Origin: Cyanophora paradoxa | Lineage: Eukaryota > Glaucocystophyceae > Cyanophorales > Cyanophoraceae | Reading direction: 5' to 3' | Length of the DNA stretch: 64,000 bases | Assembly: GCA_004431415.1 (NCBI GenBank) | Contig: QPMI01000203.1 | Location: 62,001-126,000, forward strand | Part shown: positions 1 to 12,700 of the stretch, one piece after another | Layout: every line of letters starts with the position of its first letter | Position numbering within the stretch: position 1 is the first letter of the stretch | The notes under the pieces: model-generated | What the model was told of the DNA's origin: nothing | The model's input: only the letters and a program-made list of their open reading frames with translations | The model's database searches: none | Made by a program: the position numbers and the translations under genes

Positions 1-3000
1 TTGACGGAAAGGAAGATAGTCCAGACGAGGGCGAGCACCGCCAGCGCCAGCCGCGCAATGATGCTGCACCGCCCTGTGAGCCCCCAGCCCGGCGAGGCGC
101 AGCCGCCGGCGAGGGCGCGGGCACCTCTTAGCGTTGGGCTGCATCATCTGAATGTAGCTGCTGATGAGCAGGTGCCGGGCCGTCGTCGCCGTCTGCGCCC
201 CCGACACCACGCGCCGGACCTCGTTCACTGGCGACCTCGGATGAGAGGAGCCGGCGCCGGGGCGTGCGGTGCGCGGGCGGGGTAGAGCGGGCGGACCGAG
301 AAGGGCGGCGGCGAGGGCGACGCCGGGGAGGAAGTACTGGGCGAAGAGGATGGTGCGGGAGGGGAAGCCGACGGCGTCGTGGAGCTCGCGCTTGAGGGCG
401 CGCTTGGCGAAGAGCCAGACGAGGGCGTGCAGCAGCGCCGCCCCCGCCCCGACGATGAGCACCAGCAGCACCGACGCCAGGTAGTTCCCCTCGTCCACCA
501 CCGCACCCGCGCACACGTCCGCTGCGCCCCTGTCACGGCCCCGCAGATCGGCGCGCGGTGGCGGGCGAACCGATCGTGCGCTTCCCGTTGGTGACGCCGA
601 GCGAGTCGTAGACGCGCTGGGAGAGCGGGAGCTGGCCAAGGGTCCAGCCTGCGCGCCGCGCGGGGTCAGCTGTCGGGTTGGGGCAGGGGCGGGGCGTCGG
701 GGCGGGCGGACTGAGGCCGGAGGCGAGCTCAAGGAGGGCCGGGGGCAGGGCGAGGCCGCGAACGAAGACGAGAGAGGCGACGAGCTGCGCGTGCTGGAGG
801 GCGCTGAACGCGAAGCCGTAGGGCCCCATGAGGGCCGCGATGAGCCAGCCGACCCCGCAGCCGAGCGCCACGAAGAGGGTCACCCACTTATCGGTGCGCC
901 CCAGCGGGTTCCCCGACGAAACCGTCACGGGGACGGTCACCGAGGAGGAGAGGCCGGCCGCGTTCGTCGCCGTCGCCCGCAGCGAGTAGGTGCCGGGGTT
1001 TAGGCAGGACAGGGTCACGGTCTGCTCCGTGGCGCCCGCCATGCGCACGAGGGGCATGCCGTTCTCGAGCTGCTCCCAGGCGATCGCCGGCGGCGCCGAG
1101 TAGCCATTCGGGTCCTGCACGCTCGCCCGCACAACCACGCCTGACGCCGGCAGCTCCGCCGACACCGCGTCCGCGGCGATCACGGGGCCTGCCCGGGGCC
1201 CGCTCGTCCGGCGCGGGGCGCGGGGCGAGGGGCGGGGCGGGCGGCGCACTCCAGCTGGCAGTGACCTGGACGTCGGAGGAAACGGCGGCGCCAGCCTTGG
1301 CGGCGCTGACGGAGAAGAGGTAGACGCCGGGGGCGGGCAGGGCAGCCTCCACCGCGACGCCCTCGCCCCCGTTGCTCAGCGCAGCTGTCCCGGGGCCGCT
1401 CTTCTGCGTCCACGTGTCTGCCGCCCGCCCGCGTAAGCGGCGGGGCGCGCGAGCGCGGGGGCAAGCGGACAGGTGACGCTGCCGTCCTCGTCGGCGCCGG
1501 CGTTGGAGCGGGCCTGGAGGCGGACGCTCTTCGCGGCGGGCCAGGCGACGAGCATCGTCGAGCCGGCATCGACGGACTGGAGCGCCGTCGCCACCGCCGA
1601 GCGCTTCGCCATCGCTGGCGCCGCGTTCACCGTCACCAGAACCTCCGCCTCGCCCGTCGCCATCTGCCGCACAGGGTGTCGGGCGCGGATCGGGACCAGG
1701 GCGCGGCGCGGCGCCCGCACGTCGTTGTCGGTGACTTGGAGGGCGAAGCGGTAGCGGCCCTCGGCGAGGTTGGAGGCACGGGCGACGGGCGTGTCGGCCC
1801 CCGAGAGGCTCGCCTGCGTCGGGCCGGAGACCTGGCGCCACGCGTACGAGGCGACTCGGCCGTCGAGGTCGACGCCCTTGCCCTGCAGCTCCACAGCCGA
1901 GCCCTCCGGAAGGTCCACCTCCTGGTCCGCCCCAACCAGCGCCGCCGGGCCCACGTTGATGTGCAGCGACACTTGGTCTGCGCGCCACGAGCGACTCAGG
2001 CCGGCCGACGCCCGACGCGGGGGGAAGGCCGGCCGCCCTCACCGGAGACGGGCGGGAGGGGCTGGCCCGAGGCGAAGTCCTGCACCGTCAGCTCGAACTC
2101 GTACGTGCTGCGACCCGCGAGGTCACGGGGCTGCCCAGGGCGCAGGGCCTGGCGGCGCCGCGGACCCGGGGACGCCGTCAATGACGGTGAGGGCGAGGGT
2201 GCCGTTCCCGTCGAGGTTCACCGCCGGGCCGGAGAGCTTCCGCCTGGAGCGGCGCTCGACCCGCCGCCGGGCGGGGCGGGGCAGGGCGGGGCGGGGCGGG
2301 CGGGCGGCGCGCACCAGTAGTAGCGGGCCTCGGTAGAGACGGACTTGGCGGTGCCCTCGAGGACGTTGCGCGAGGGCGGCATTTCCACCACCTTCTTCCC
2401 GCCCTGCTCCGAGATCTTCACGCTGCGCCGGGAGTCAGCGCCGCGGCCGCCGCGGGCCGGCGGCCGGCGCGCCTGGAGAAGGGGACGTTGACGGTGCGGT
2501 CGTCGCCGGCGTGCACGGCGCCCATGGGGACGGCGTTGATCTCCGCAACGAGTGTCGTCGTTGTCCGGCTCGTGTCCTGCACCGTAACCGCCAGCGTGTA
2601 GCTCCCCTGCTCCTTCAGAAGCGGCAAGCGCACGCGCGCCGTGTCCGCCCCCTCGAGCTGCAGCGCCGGGCCGCTCTGCTGCGTCCAGCTGTACGTCAGC
2701 TCGTCCCCATCCGGGTCACTCGCGAGCACTGTGCAACCCCCGGTCAGCGCGAGGAATGGCGGGGACGAGAGGACGGGGCAGGGCGCGCCAGCGATGGTGA
2801 GCTGGGCGACGCTGGGCTGTTGCGGGGCGACGACGACGATGGGCATCTTGCGGGTGAACTGAACGGTCGGGGGCCGGTTCATCTTGACGACCGAGACCTT
2901 GATGGTGGCGGTCGCCTTGGCGCCGGCGTCGTCCGCGACCTCGACGGCGAAGGCGTACTGGCCCTCCGCCAGGTTCGAGACGAGCAGCTTCGGCGTCGTC

Positions 3001-5931
3001 ACGTCCCCCAGTGTCGCCGGCGCCCCCGCCGCCTGCGACCACCGGTACGAGACCACGCGCCCGTCCACGTCCGTCGCTGCCGCCGTCAGCACCGCCGAGT
3101 TGTTCGGCAGCCTGCGCCCCGCCCCCCCTCAGCCGCCAGCGCGCCACCGCGCGCCGCGCGCCGCGCGCCGCGCGCACCGCAGGGTGACGTCAGCGGAGCC
3201 GACGACAGTGGGCCCGACGTTGACTGCGGGGGGAAGGGCGCGCGTCAAGGACGGGGTAAGGGACGGGCGGGGCGAGGCGGGGCGGGGCGGAGCCAGGGCG
3301 GACCGCTGACGGCGACCGAGTCGGAGGAGGAGATGCCGGAGCGGGCGTCGGTGGCAGTGAACTCCCACACGTACTGGCCCGGCACCAAATCGAACAGCTG
3401 CCCCGCCCCACGTCGCCCGACGCGACCCGGTGCCTCGAGCGGCGGGGCGCACCTTGAGGGTAAGGCTCTCCATGCCTTCCACACGCTCCACACGCTGGCC
3501 CGACGCCTGACGCCTGCGCCCCCGCCGGTCGGCACCCGGCCCCGCGACTCTTACGCGCCGCGACGGGCGGGGGCGGACCAGGAGAGGCGCGTGTTCACGG
3601 GGTCGTAGTTCTGGACGGAGCCGTTGAGGACGACCTTGGAGGGCGGCAGCGTCACGACAGGGCCCGTCTTCCCGTACGAGACCTGCGCGCCCGTCTCGCC
3701 CGCCAGCCCCGACCGTCGGGGCGCCGGCGCGCGCGCACGGTGCAGGCCGAGAAAGGGATGCTGAGGGAGATGTCGCTCCCCGCCGAGACGGCCGGCGCTG
3801 TGGGCAGGGCCGGCCGGGTGAGGCGGCGCGCCCCGGGAAGCGGGGGCGGGCGGGCGGCGGGGCGCACTGGAGGTGGCAACGACGGAGACGATATCGGTGG
3901 CGGAGAGGCCGCCGGCGTCGGTGGCGGTGACGCGGAACTTGTACTCGCCCGGCGCGGCGATCCCTGTGACCTGCAGGTTCGCCGCCTGCGCGTTCACCAT
4001 GAGGGGCGCCCCCGCGCCCTCCGGCGTCGACACCAGCTCCCACGAGTACGAGAGCACGTCTGCAGCCACGTCGGCGGGGGTCGTGCGCGCTGGCGGCGCG
4101 GGCGCTGGGGCACCTCCGTCGGGGTCGTTGCCGACGGCGGAGAGGGCGACGGGGGAGGTGGAGGGGAGCACGTAGAGGACCGAGCGGCGGGGCAGGTTGA
4201 TGCTCGGGGCGCGGTTCGGCTGCCCGACCTTGACGGTGACGGGCTGCTCCGCGACGGCGCCGAGGGCGTCCCGGGCCGAGACGGTGAAGACGAAAACGCC
4301 CGGCTGCAGGTTCTTGACCTTGGTGCTCGGCGTCCCCGCCTCCTCCAGCTCCACCCCGCCGGGGCCCGACGTCTGCTTCCACAGTACCTCCTTGATTTCG
4401 TCACCATCTGCCGGCCAGCGTCAGGGGCGGCCCGCGCGCTCCCCGGCGGCTCCGCGGCGCTTGGCTCACCAGGGTCGGCGATGGAGGCGGAGATGGCGAG
4501 CGGCTCCGCAGGGGGACCGGCGAGGGTGATAATCGGCTGCGGCACAATAGCGATGACCGGCGGCCTGTTCGCCGCCCGCACGCTGAGCTGCGTGCGCGCC
4601 GTCCCCGTCCCGCCAAGGTTGTCGGTCACTTGCACCACGAACTCGTACGAGCTGGGCGTCTCGGCATCATCAGCGCCCGGCAAGCCGCTGAGCGGCGAGC
4701 GACGCGCACCCGGGACCCAAGTTGGTGAGCTTGATCGTGTCAGTAAAGCGCCCAACAAAGGGAACGGTCGGGCCCGCGCTCTGAGACCTGCACGAGGGTC
4801 GATACCCAAACTCTACCTCTCGCTACCCCCATCTGGCCGCACCACGAGTAGTCGACGATGCTGCCATCGGGATCCGAAGCCTTGGCAGCAATCGAGAGCG
4901 AGTTCTCGGGCAGCTGGAGTGTGAACGACGGCTGAACAAACACGGTCGGCGGCTTGTTCGAGGAGCCTGCGGATCGATCAGCAGCAGGGGGCGCTCTTCT
5001 CGCCGATGGTGCTAACCGCTGGCCGCCAGCACGTCGACCTGGACGGAGTCCGACGCGGCAGGAACTCCCGGGGCGGTCACGTCCACTTTGAAACTGCGGA
5101 GCTTCAGTGAGGCAGCTCAACCTGCTCGGCGGTAGGGCGATGCACGTGTATGAGCCGGCCACCAGGCCCGAAGCAGTGAGCGCATCCGTAGTAGCGCCAG
5201 CGAGCGTCGCCGTGCTAGGTCCCGTGATTTGCGACCAGGAGAAGGTCGCGCCAGCGGGGCCTTTGGCACGCATGGTGACGGTCGACTGCGGCAGAGTGAT
5301 CTGCAGGTCGCGCCCTGCATCCACAGTCGGAGTGGAGCCTTCTGTGCCTTGCTGAACGTAAACGAGGGCCTGATCTGACTTCGAGGATCCTGTCGCAGCG
5401 CGCAGGTTGGCAACGCCACTCACAAATTCACGAGTACGTCGTACCATCCGCGGCCGTCGCGGTCAGCGTGAAGCCGTACAGGCCAGGCGCCGGGAACGAA
5501 TCAACGACAAGAATGCGCGAGTCTGTGCTTCGCAGCGTGGTGGGAGTGCCTTCGGTCTGCTTCCACCTGCGGAGAAGCAAGCGGGCGTCGGCTGGGCGCG
5601 GTCCCGTCGACACAGAAGACAACGCACTGAAGCACAACAGGCTCGGGGCCCGTGGCACGCCCGAAAATCTGGACGTTCTGCTGCGACAGCTGCACAATCA
5701 AATTCTTGCCTGCGGACACCTCCACGGCGCCTGCGAAACGAGTCCCGAGTGAATATTTGCTCGAGAGGCGCAACGCGCTGCCCACGCGGCTCCGCAGGTG
5801 AAAGGAGGCGCCGACTGTATAACGGAACGCAACGGCGGGCGAATCAGAAGCGCACCTTGAGCGCTATATATGGTCCCAAGAAGAACAACGAGAACCGCCA
5901 AAGCGGTTCGCGCCGCCCTGGCCGGCGCCAT
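1..5931 (-). CDS. PKD-repeat cell-surface protein with multipass C-terminus (partial, runs off left edge)
   Basis: The predicted start at 5931 opens with a signal peptide (MAPARAARTALAVLVVLLG, cleaved near SAQG). It is followed by at least seven PKD-type immunoglobulin-like modules, read from successive exons between about 5750 and 900. Each shows the usual pattern of VDAG-like start, LP-like strand, W-x-Q or Y-x-W core, and a closing segment such as YEFVVQVTDN, FVFTVSARDALG or YKFRVTATDAGG. After the modules a hydrophobic helix (WVTLFVALGCGVGWLIAALM, about 830-890) and further hydrophobic stretches (about 370-480 and 5-55) indicate a multipass membrane region continuing leftwards. Exons are separated by short GC-rich introns with GGGGCGGGGC tracts on the + strand. 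PKD modules usually act extracellularly in adhesion or mechanosensing; a polycystin-type channel C-terminus is possible but not shown. Exon borders are approximate. Confidence 0.75.
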
Positions 5932-7991
5932 CGCTCACGCTGTACCCGGGCGTGGGGGAAGAGGCGATCGAATTTTGATCAAGCGAATTCAAAAACTCAA
6001 CTGACCGTACGTAGAGCAGGAAAATACATTAGTACTGACCATGGGCCCGAAATTATACTATCATAGTATGATAGTACTAGTGGATCATAAAACTTACAAA
6101 TTGGCCCTCCCTACTATATATAGGCCTAGCTATAGGCCCTGAGGCCTAGGCCTTGCGCATGCGCTAGCTTAGGCAAAACACTGACTGAACTTCGGAAGTT
6201 CCGGAGGGATCCGGATTCCAGCAGGCCAAGTCTAATGATCCGGATCCCGGAGTCCCACGTGCAAAACTGCAATCACTGTGTGTATATATTAAAATATATA
6301 TGTGTACATGTACGTATACGTATACGTATAAGTCACGGCGTATATACATGTACATGTGTATTTGGCGCGCGCCGGCGCCGGCGCCCCGGCCCAGTGCACG
6401 TGGCGGCATGGTCATGCATATGATCTTATGCAGTGCGTAAGCTGCTTTTGCTTTGAATTTGAATTTGCTTTTGCTTTTGCTTCGGCCCGAAACTTGATGA
6501 ACTTTGGAAACTTGATCATGATATCGATGGATCCCCCGCTCTGGAATCATGATCAGGAACCGTTGAACTTAAGCTTGATGAACGAGGCTCCCGGAGTCCG
6601 AGGCTCAAAAGGAGCAGGAAAGGAGCAGGACTCGAGAGATGGATCATTAATAGTTATAAACATTTCTTCCCTCAGGGCCTAGGCCTTAAGCTTCAAGGCT
6701 TACTAGTTACGCGAAATACTAGTTACGTGAAGTTCGAAATTCCGGACCCAGCTGCAGGAGGGAGGGCCAAGTTTTATGACGTAAAGTCATTCCCCAAAAG
6801 TCATTCCGGATCCCCCCCCATGCAGTGCCTCACCCCCCAGCTTGTCAAAATATTACTGGTCACGTGCACCTCAAAATCACCGTCATGGCATATATAAATT
6901 TTTCTACCGGTGCCACAGTGCTGGGACGCACGCCCACGGCCGCCCACGGCTTGTATAGGGCAGTGATTTTGGGGGGTACTGCATGGCCCAGTGGGGTCGC
7001 TTCCAAGTACTACGGTAAGGCCTACTGCTCATTGTCGTATCACGTGCGCTGGGCCAGCTGCAGCTGCAGCCAACCGTACATCATACGTAGTGCTGTGATC
7101 TAGATGTACAGAGCAAATATCACGTGTCACGATCGAGATAATGACATGAACATTGCACGGCACGGCCTGTGTACGTAGCCGGAGATCGATAGAGTAGCCA
7201 GGGGGCGAAGGCTGCGCGAAAACTGGAGCAAGCGCTCAGCGACTACTAGTCAAACAGTACGCTGGAATCGTGTGTCAACCCGGCAACGGTATCTTAGTAT
7301 CCGGTAGAGAAAGTGCGGGCAGATGCGCATGCGGGGCAAACGTGCGCATGCGCACCTGACGATGAATATGAAAATACCGGGCTGCAGCTGCGCATGCGAG
7401 CTTGAGTAGCATGCGCGCGCGGTCTACATGCTGCACAACGCCGAAATATAATCAACATTCGCGCGCCCGGCCGAGCGACGATGTTCACGCACCCGCTTGC
7501 GCTTACGCTGGCGAGCACGAACGCTATGCACAGGCACCGCCTACCATTCACCCGGCCGAGCGACGATGTCCACGCGCGCCCATGCCGTTCGTCTGATCTT
7601 GATTAGAAGATGTTGCGCTAGCGCTTGCACTAGCGCTAGCTGAGCAGCGTGAAAACCACAGTACTAGTGGCTTTGGCACATCGATAACACTGGAATACTA
7701 GCCGCGGATAAACGCAAGGGCTAGAAGCGGCGGTGCTACCTACGGGGCGAGAAGTCGCGGAAAGACGCGACAGGGCCCTCTGAAGGGGGGCGGCCCTCTG
7801 AAGGGGGGCGATCTACTCCCCACGCACCGCGTTCAACAACTGCAGACTGCTCGCGCGCCGCGTCGGTGTTCATCTTTGGCTGGAAGGTTCCAGGGCTCAG
7901 GGGAGGAAGGACAGGGTACACGAAACACAATCAGAGATTCACCAAGCCAGGACTCGAACTTCGGCTACAGGCCATAGCTGCTCCACGAAAA
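5932..7991. other. Intergenic region with palindromes, simple repeats and one dispersed repeat copy
   Basis: No convincing gene is seen. The region is more AT-rich than its flanks. It holds a near-perfect palindrome at 6056-6076 (ACTATCATA, one base, TATGATAGT), alternating TACGTA runs at about 6305-6335, a GCGCGC/GCCGGC run near 6364-6390, and a copy of dispersed repeat A at 7675-7830. The promoters of the PKD gene (leftwards) and the Rieske gene (rightwards) must lie here. Confidence 0.6.
7675..7830 (+). repeat. Dispersed repeat A, copy 1
   Basis: It shares about 120 bp of strong similarity, in the same orientation, with 26435-26551. Both contain GATAACACTGG, ACTAGCCGCGGA, CTAGAAGCGGCGGTGCTA, GGGGCGAGAAG and AGGGCCCTCTGAAGGGGGGC. 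In this copy the GGCCCTCTGAAGGGGGGC block is itself duplicated. No terminal inverted repeats or coding capacity are evident. Confidence 0.7.
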
Positions 7992-9079
7992 ATGAACGCC
8001 TTCGTCGCCCCGGCCCCGCTCGTTGCTCCGTCCGCCAAGGTTGCGGTTCAGGCTCAGACCTGCACCCTCCGTCGCGGCGCGGCTGTTTCGGCCCCGGCGA
8101 AGCGCAACATCTCGTTCGCGTCGGAGCAGCAGTTCGTGGCCTCGGCCAACAAGATTGGCTTCTTCAAGGCTGGCGCGAAGCTCGCGGCCCCGACCGTCGT
8201 TGCCCCGGCGGTTGACACCACCGTGAAGGCCGGCTACGAGTGGTACCAGGTCCTGCCGTCGAGCGCCCTGGCCCCCGGCGAGAAGACGAACGTCTTCGTT
8301 CAGTTCAAGTCGGGCGAGGCCACCGGTCTCGATGTCCTGATCGTTCGCGACTTCAATGGCTCGGTGCGCGCGTCCATCGAACCGGTTAGATTTTCGGGCT
8401 GTGCCGAACACGGTCTGGCGGCAGGTCTACGCCGTCTCGAACGTCTGCCCTCACCTCGGCACCCCGCTCAACACTGGCAAGGTGACCGCCGATGGTGCCA
8501 TCGTCTGCTCCCAGCACCGCTCCGCGTGGGACCTGTCCACCGGTGAGGTCAAGGGCGAGTGGTGCCCCTTCCCCCCGGGTGCGCAGCATTATCTCCCCGC
8601 GAATTGCGCGCGCCGAACGCTGACGTGACTCCCATTTCCCATTGTACTGAACAGTTCTTGGCAAGGTGAGACTGGACCGTTTTGGTCTTTTCGATTCACG
8701 TAGTAACGAATGGCGCGCAGATCTTCGCCGCCGTCTCGCCCTCTGCCCCGCTCCTGACCTACGGCTGCCGCGAGACCGCCGCCGGCATTGAGGTGTACTG
8801 CGACCTCGAGGCGAAGGACAACTTCGAGTCGAAGACCTACGGCTCGTACTTCCGTGGTGCGCAGGCGGTTTTCTTTCGGTCGCCGCCCGTGCACTTCTCA
8901 CCTCGCCCCAGGCGAGGCATAAATGCACCACGGTGGACCTCTGGAAGGCTAGGCCGATGGCGCTCTCGCGGCTTAGTACCTCTCTCGTTATCGGGAGATT
9001 TTGACGTCGCGGAATGTTTACGGCGCGGGTTCTTCTGGAGGCGGTCAGCAGGGCGCTGGCCAAGCTGCTGCAGGCCTAG
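7992..9079 (+). CDS. Plastid-targeted Rieske-type [2Fe-2S] protein
   Basis: The protein starts MNAFVAPAPL, a glaucophyte-style cyanelle transit peptide with Phe near the N-terminus and an Ala/Val-rich body; the mature part probably begins before AGYEWYQVLP. The cluster-binding motifs are C-P-H-L-G and C-S-x-H, the pair expected for a soluble Rieske ferredoxin-like domain. Exons with consistent phases are 7992-8363, 8425-8578, an 11-nt microexon 8655-8665 (encoding the core of VLGK) and 8721-8856. The final exon probably lies before about 9079 but its frame could not be settled. The Pro-rich link after the second motif (EWCPFPP) and the following SPSAPLLTY segment resemble plastid Rieske proteins of algae and plants. 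It probably transfers electrons in the plastid; the partner is unknown. Confidence 0.8.
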
Positions 9080-9749
9080 GCAGACATCCACCCTTCTCTC
9101 CTCCTCTCTCGCTTTCTGTTTTTTCAAACCCTTTTTGCCGACCGGCAAACACAAACCCTGTATCCAATGCATCTTCCCGCCGGTCCCGGGACCTTGTATC
9201 TCCTTCTCGGCCTTACGGTCGACCGCATAATGAGCTTTGCCAAATCTGTGAGTATCTTGCACTTCGTGCTTTGGGATTGCTGTGCCTGGAAACGGGAATC
9301 GTCGGGCTGGGCGGCCATGGCCGCCGACTCGCTCACGACCGTGCACGACGTCCTCCACAGCACACGGCGATTGTTAGGCTTCATGCCATGATCAGCGCTT
9401 GCCAAGTTGGGAGGCCCCTGATCTGACTCAGTGAGTCATTCGCTTTAACATGATCATTGGACTCCCGAGGCCCCCGGGATCGCGCGCGGCACCTGTCACA
9501 GTGTGCATCTAGCTATAGCTGCGGCTGCGCATACAGTGCCTAGGGCTTAATTATAATTGGGCTACCGGTACCATTGGGTCGAGCCCCGCGCGCGCGGCCC
9601 CCCAGGATTCCCGCCAACCCAGAGCGAGCCATCATATATGATATGGAGAGGATGATGAAAGAAGATGATGGGAGAGGGGGCGGGGGGATGCCACGGTTGA
9701 GGCAGCCGGGCAGAAGCCGGGGCCGGGCGCGGGGCGGGGGCGGGGGCGG
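9080..9749. other. Intergenic, convergent gene ends
   Basis: This is the space between the 3' ends of the Rieske gene (+) and the NT-C2 coiled-coil gene (-). No gene, RNA or repeat is recognised; it contains scattered short palindromes such as CTAGCTATAGCT near 9510. Confidence 0.5.
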
Positions 9750-12700
9750 CTACTTCTTCTTGGGGGGCTTGAGGCCGCCGAGGAGGCCCGAAAGCTGGGC
9801 CTCGTAGCTGGAGAGCTGGCGGGTGAGCTTGACGTTCTTGGCGTGCAGCTCCTCGCGCTCCGAGGCAAGCTCCGCCAGCGCCATCTTCGCCCCGATCAGC
9901 TCCTGCTCCAGCCCGGACACTGCCCGCTCCCGCGTCAGCCCCCGCGAGCTCGCGCCGGCGGGGCCGCGGGGCGCGGGGCCGGACCGCGGGCAGCGAGCTC
10001 CTTGCGCTCCCTGCGGCCCTCGACGAGCTCCTGCTCGTCCCGCACCGACTTGCTCCCCGCTAGCCGCGCTGCCGCCCCGCTCAGCCGGCGCGGCGCGCCG
10101 CCCGAGGGCGCCGCACCCTCGGAGGCGACGGCGCGGGCGGCGGCCTCGGCGGCGGCAAGCGAGCGCTCCGCCTCCTCCAGGTCGCCCCGCAGCCGCCCCG
10201 CCTCCTCCCGCGCCGCCCGCGCCTCCTCCTGCGCCGCCCGCGCTGCCGGCCCCTCGGCCCCGGCCCTGCCCGCCCCGGCGCGGCGAGAGCGCGCACCCTC
10301 GGCGCGGGCCTCGTCGAGGGCGCGGCTCGGCTCCGGCTCGGGCCCCGCGGGGCTCTTGCGGCCAGCGGGCGCTCCCCCCTTGCCCTGCAGCTTCCGCAGC
10401 TGCGCAAGCACCGCGTCCCGCTCCTGCCGTCCCATCAGCCCGCGGAGCCCCGCGCCCCGCCTGCGGGCCCCGTACCTGCTCCGCCCGCTCGACCTCCTCC
10501 CGCAGCTGCGACACGTCAGGCCGGCCGGGTCCCGCGCGGGGCGGCCCGCACCGCTTGCGCCTCCTCCGACGCCGAGGAAGGCCCTGCGGCGCGGGAGCGG
10601 CTCGCGCGCTCCTCGGCGGCCTTGGCGCGCGCCTCGGCCGCCTCCGCCCGCCGCTCCGACTCCTCCAGCCGCGCCCGCAGCCGCGCCGCCTCCGCCCCGG
10701 ACCCCTTGCCCCCCCCCGCCGCCCCCTCCTGGCCCCGCCCCGTCAGCGGTAGAAAGGTACGGGGCGCGTGGGGGGATCACCCGGGCGGCGGCGGCCTCCC
10801 TCTCTGCAGCTGCCGCTGCCGCAAGGGCCGCCGCGAGCTGCGCGAGGATCTCCCGTCAGCGGGCCGCGGGGCGGTCGCGGAGAGCGCGCGGGCCTTGGTC
10901 TCGAGCTCCTTGGCGCGGGCCTCGAGGCGCTCGCGCTCCTGCTTCTCCCCGGGGGCCTCGCCCTTGGCCGGGGCGGCGGCGGCGGCGCGTGCGAGCTGGG
11001 CGCGGGCGTCGTCGCGCTCCTCGACGGCGGCCTGGAGCTCGGCGCGGAGCTCGTCGGCCTGGGCGCGCCACTCGGCCTCCATCTCCGCCTGCTCCCGCTC
11101 CAGCACCGCCAGCTGCGCCCGCAGCGCCCCCGCCTCGTCCTTGCCCGCCTTTCTGCGCGCCCCCTCCGCCTCCTTTGCCCGCGCCTCCGCTGCCGCCAGC
11201 CGCGCCCGCAGCTCCCCGGCCTCCCGCTCCAGCTGCTCCGCCCGCGCCGCCGCCGCCCGCTCCTCCTCCCCGCCCGACTCGCCCCGCGCCTCCGCCAGCT
11301 CCCGCTCCAGCTCCGCCGCCCGCGCCTCCGCCTCCTCCGCCCGCTTCCGCAGCGCCTCCGCACGCTCCACCGCCGCCTTCTCCCGCTGCGCTCCTCCGCG
11401 CATCAGCGCCGGTGGCGAAGCGGGGCGCGAGCCGCGCCGCGCCTTCTCGGCGGCGGAGCGACCGTCGCCGGCCTTCTTGTCGGCCTCCGCCAGAGCCTTC
11501 TTCGCCTGCGCCGACGTGAGCCCGCGGCCGGGGGGTACTCCGCGGGACGCGCGCCTTCTCGGCGTCGGCGCGGGCGGAGAGGAGCTGCGCCTCGGCGCGC
11601 TCGGCGCGCTCGAGGAGCTCCTCCCGCTCGCGCTCCGCCTCGCCCGTCGCCGCCTCTGCCGCCGCGAGCGCCTCGCTCACTCTGGCGCGCGCCTCGGCGA
11701 CCTCCGCCTCGAGCTCCGCCGCCCGCCGCCCCGCGCCGCGGCTCGCCTCCAGCTCCTCCCGCGCCGCTGTCAGCTCCTCCTCGAGCTCCCCGGCCCGTTC
11801 CTGCAGCCGCCTCAGCGCCCCGGCCCCGCGCGCCGGCGGCGGGGGGACGGACGCGGAGGGCGGCGGCCTGGCGGGTGGCCTCGTCGGCACGACGCGCCTT
11901 CTCCCGCTCCTCGTCGAGCTCCCGCTCCAGCGCCACCAGCCGCCTCCGCGGCCCCGCCTCCTCCCGCCCCGCCCCCGCCCCGGTCCCCGCGCCGCCCTTG
12001 CGGGCCTCGGCCAGCTCCTTCTCCAGCGCCGCCACCCGCGCCTCCGCTGCCTCCGCCCGCTTCCTCAGCGCCTCCCCCTCTTTCCCGTCCGCCGATGCCG
12101 CCTCCGCCGGCCCGCCCTACCGGCGCGTGAGCAGCGGCGGCGGCGGGGGCCCCCGGGAGGAGCGGCGCGCTTTACGGAGGGAGGCGAGCATCGTCTTGAG
12201 GCTCTGCTCCCGCACCGAGATCCGCTCCTGCAGGGCCCCGCTCGGCGGGCGCGAGAGGGCTGGGGCGGGGCGGGCGGGCGGGCCTTCTCCTGGCGCTCGA
12301 GGGCGAGCGCCTCCCGCAGGCGCCCCACCTCCGCCGACTCCTCCCCCTGCCTCCCGTCAGGGCCCCGGCCGCGGGCGGGCGGGGCCCCGCGGGGCGCGCG
12401 CCTCGCTGGCGCTGGAGGCTGCGGAGGATCGGCGGGAGGAGGACTGGGCGGCGCGCTCGAAGGCCCCCAGCGGACTCCGCCGCTGCAGCGCCTGTAGCTC
12501 GCCCCGCGCCCGCTCCAGCTCCGCGCGCAGCGACGCGTTCTCCTCCCCAAGTCGCCCGCTCTGCGCGGCACGTCAGGCGGCATCTTTGCGCGGGGTGCAA
12601 AGCAAGCCTCTTCCTCGAGGGCCTCCACGCGCGCCGCGAGGAGCGCCGCCTCCCCCTCCTCGCTCTCCGCCTCGCTCCCGGCCTCGCTCCTGGCCTCCGA

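Noticed and set aside
6301-6360. Origin or promoter signal in the TACGTA run.
   Set aside because: It is a simple alternating repeat with no supporting context.
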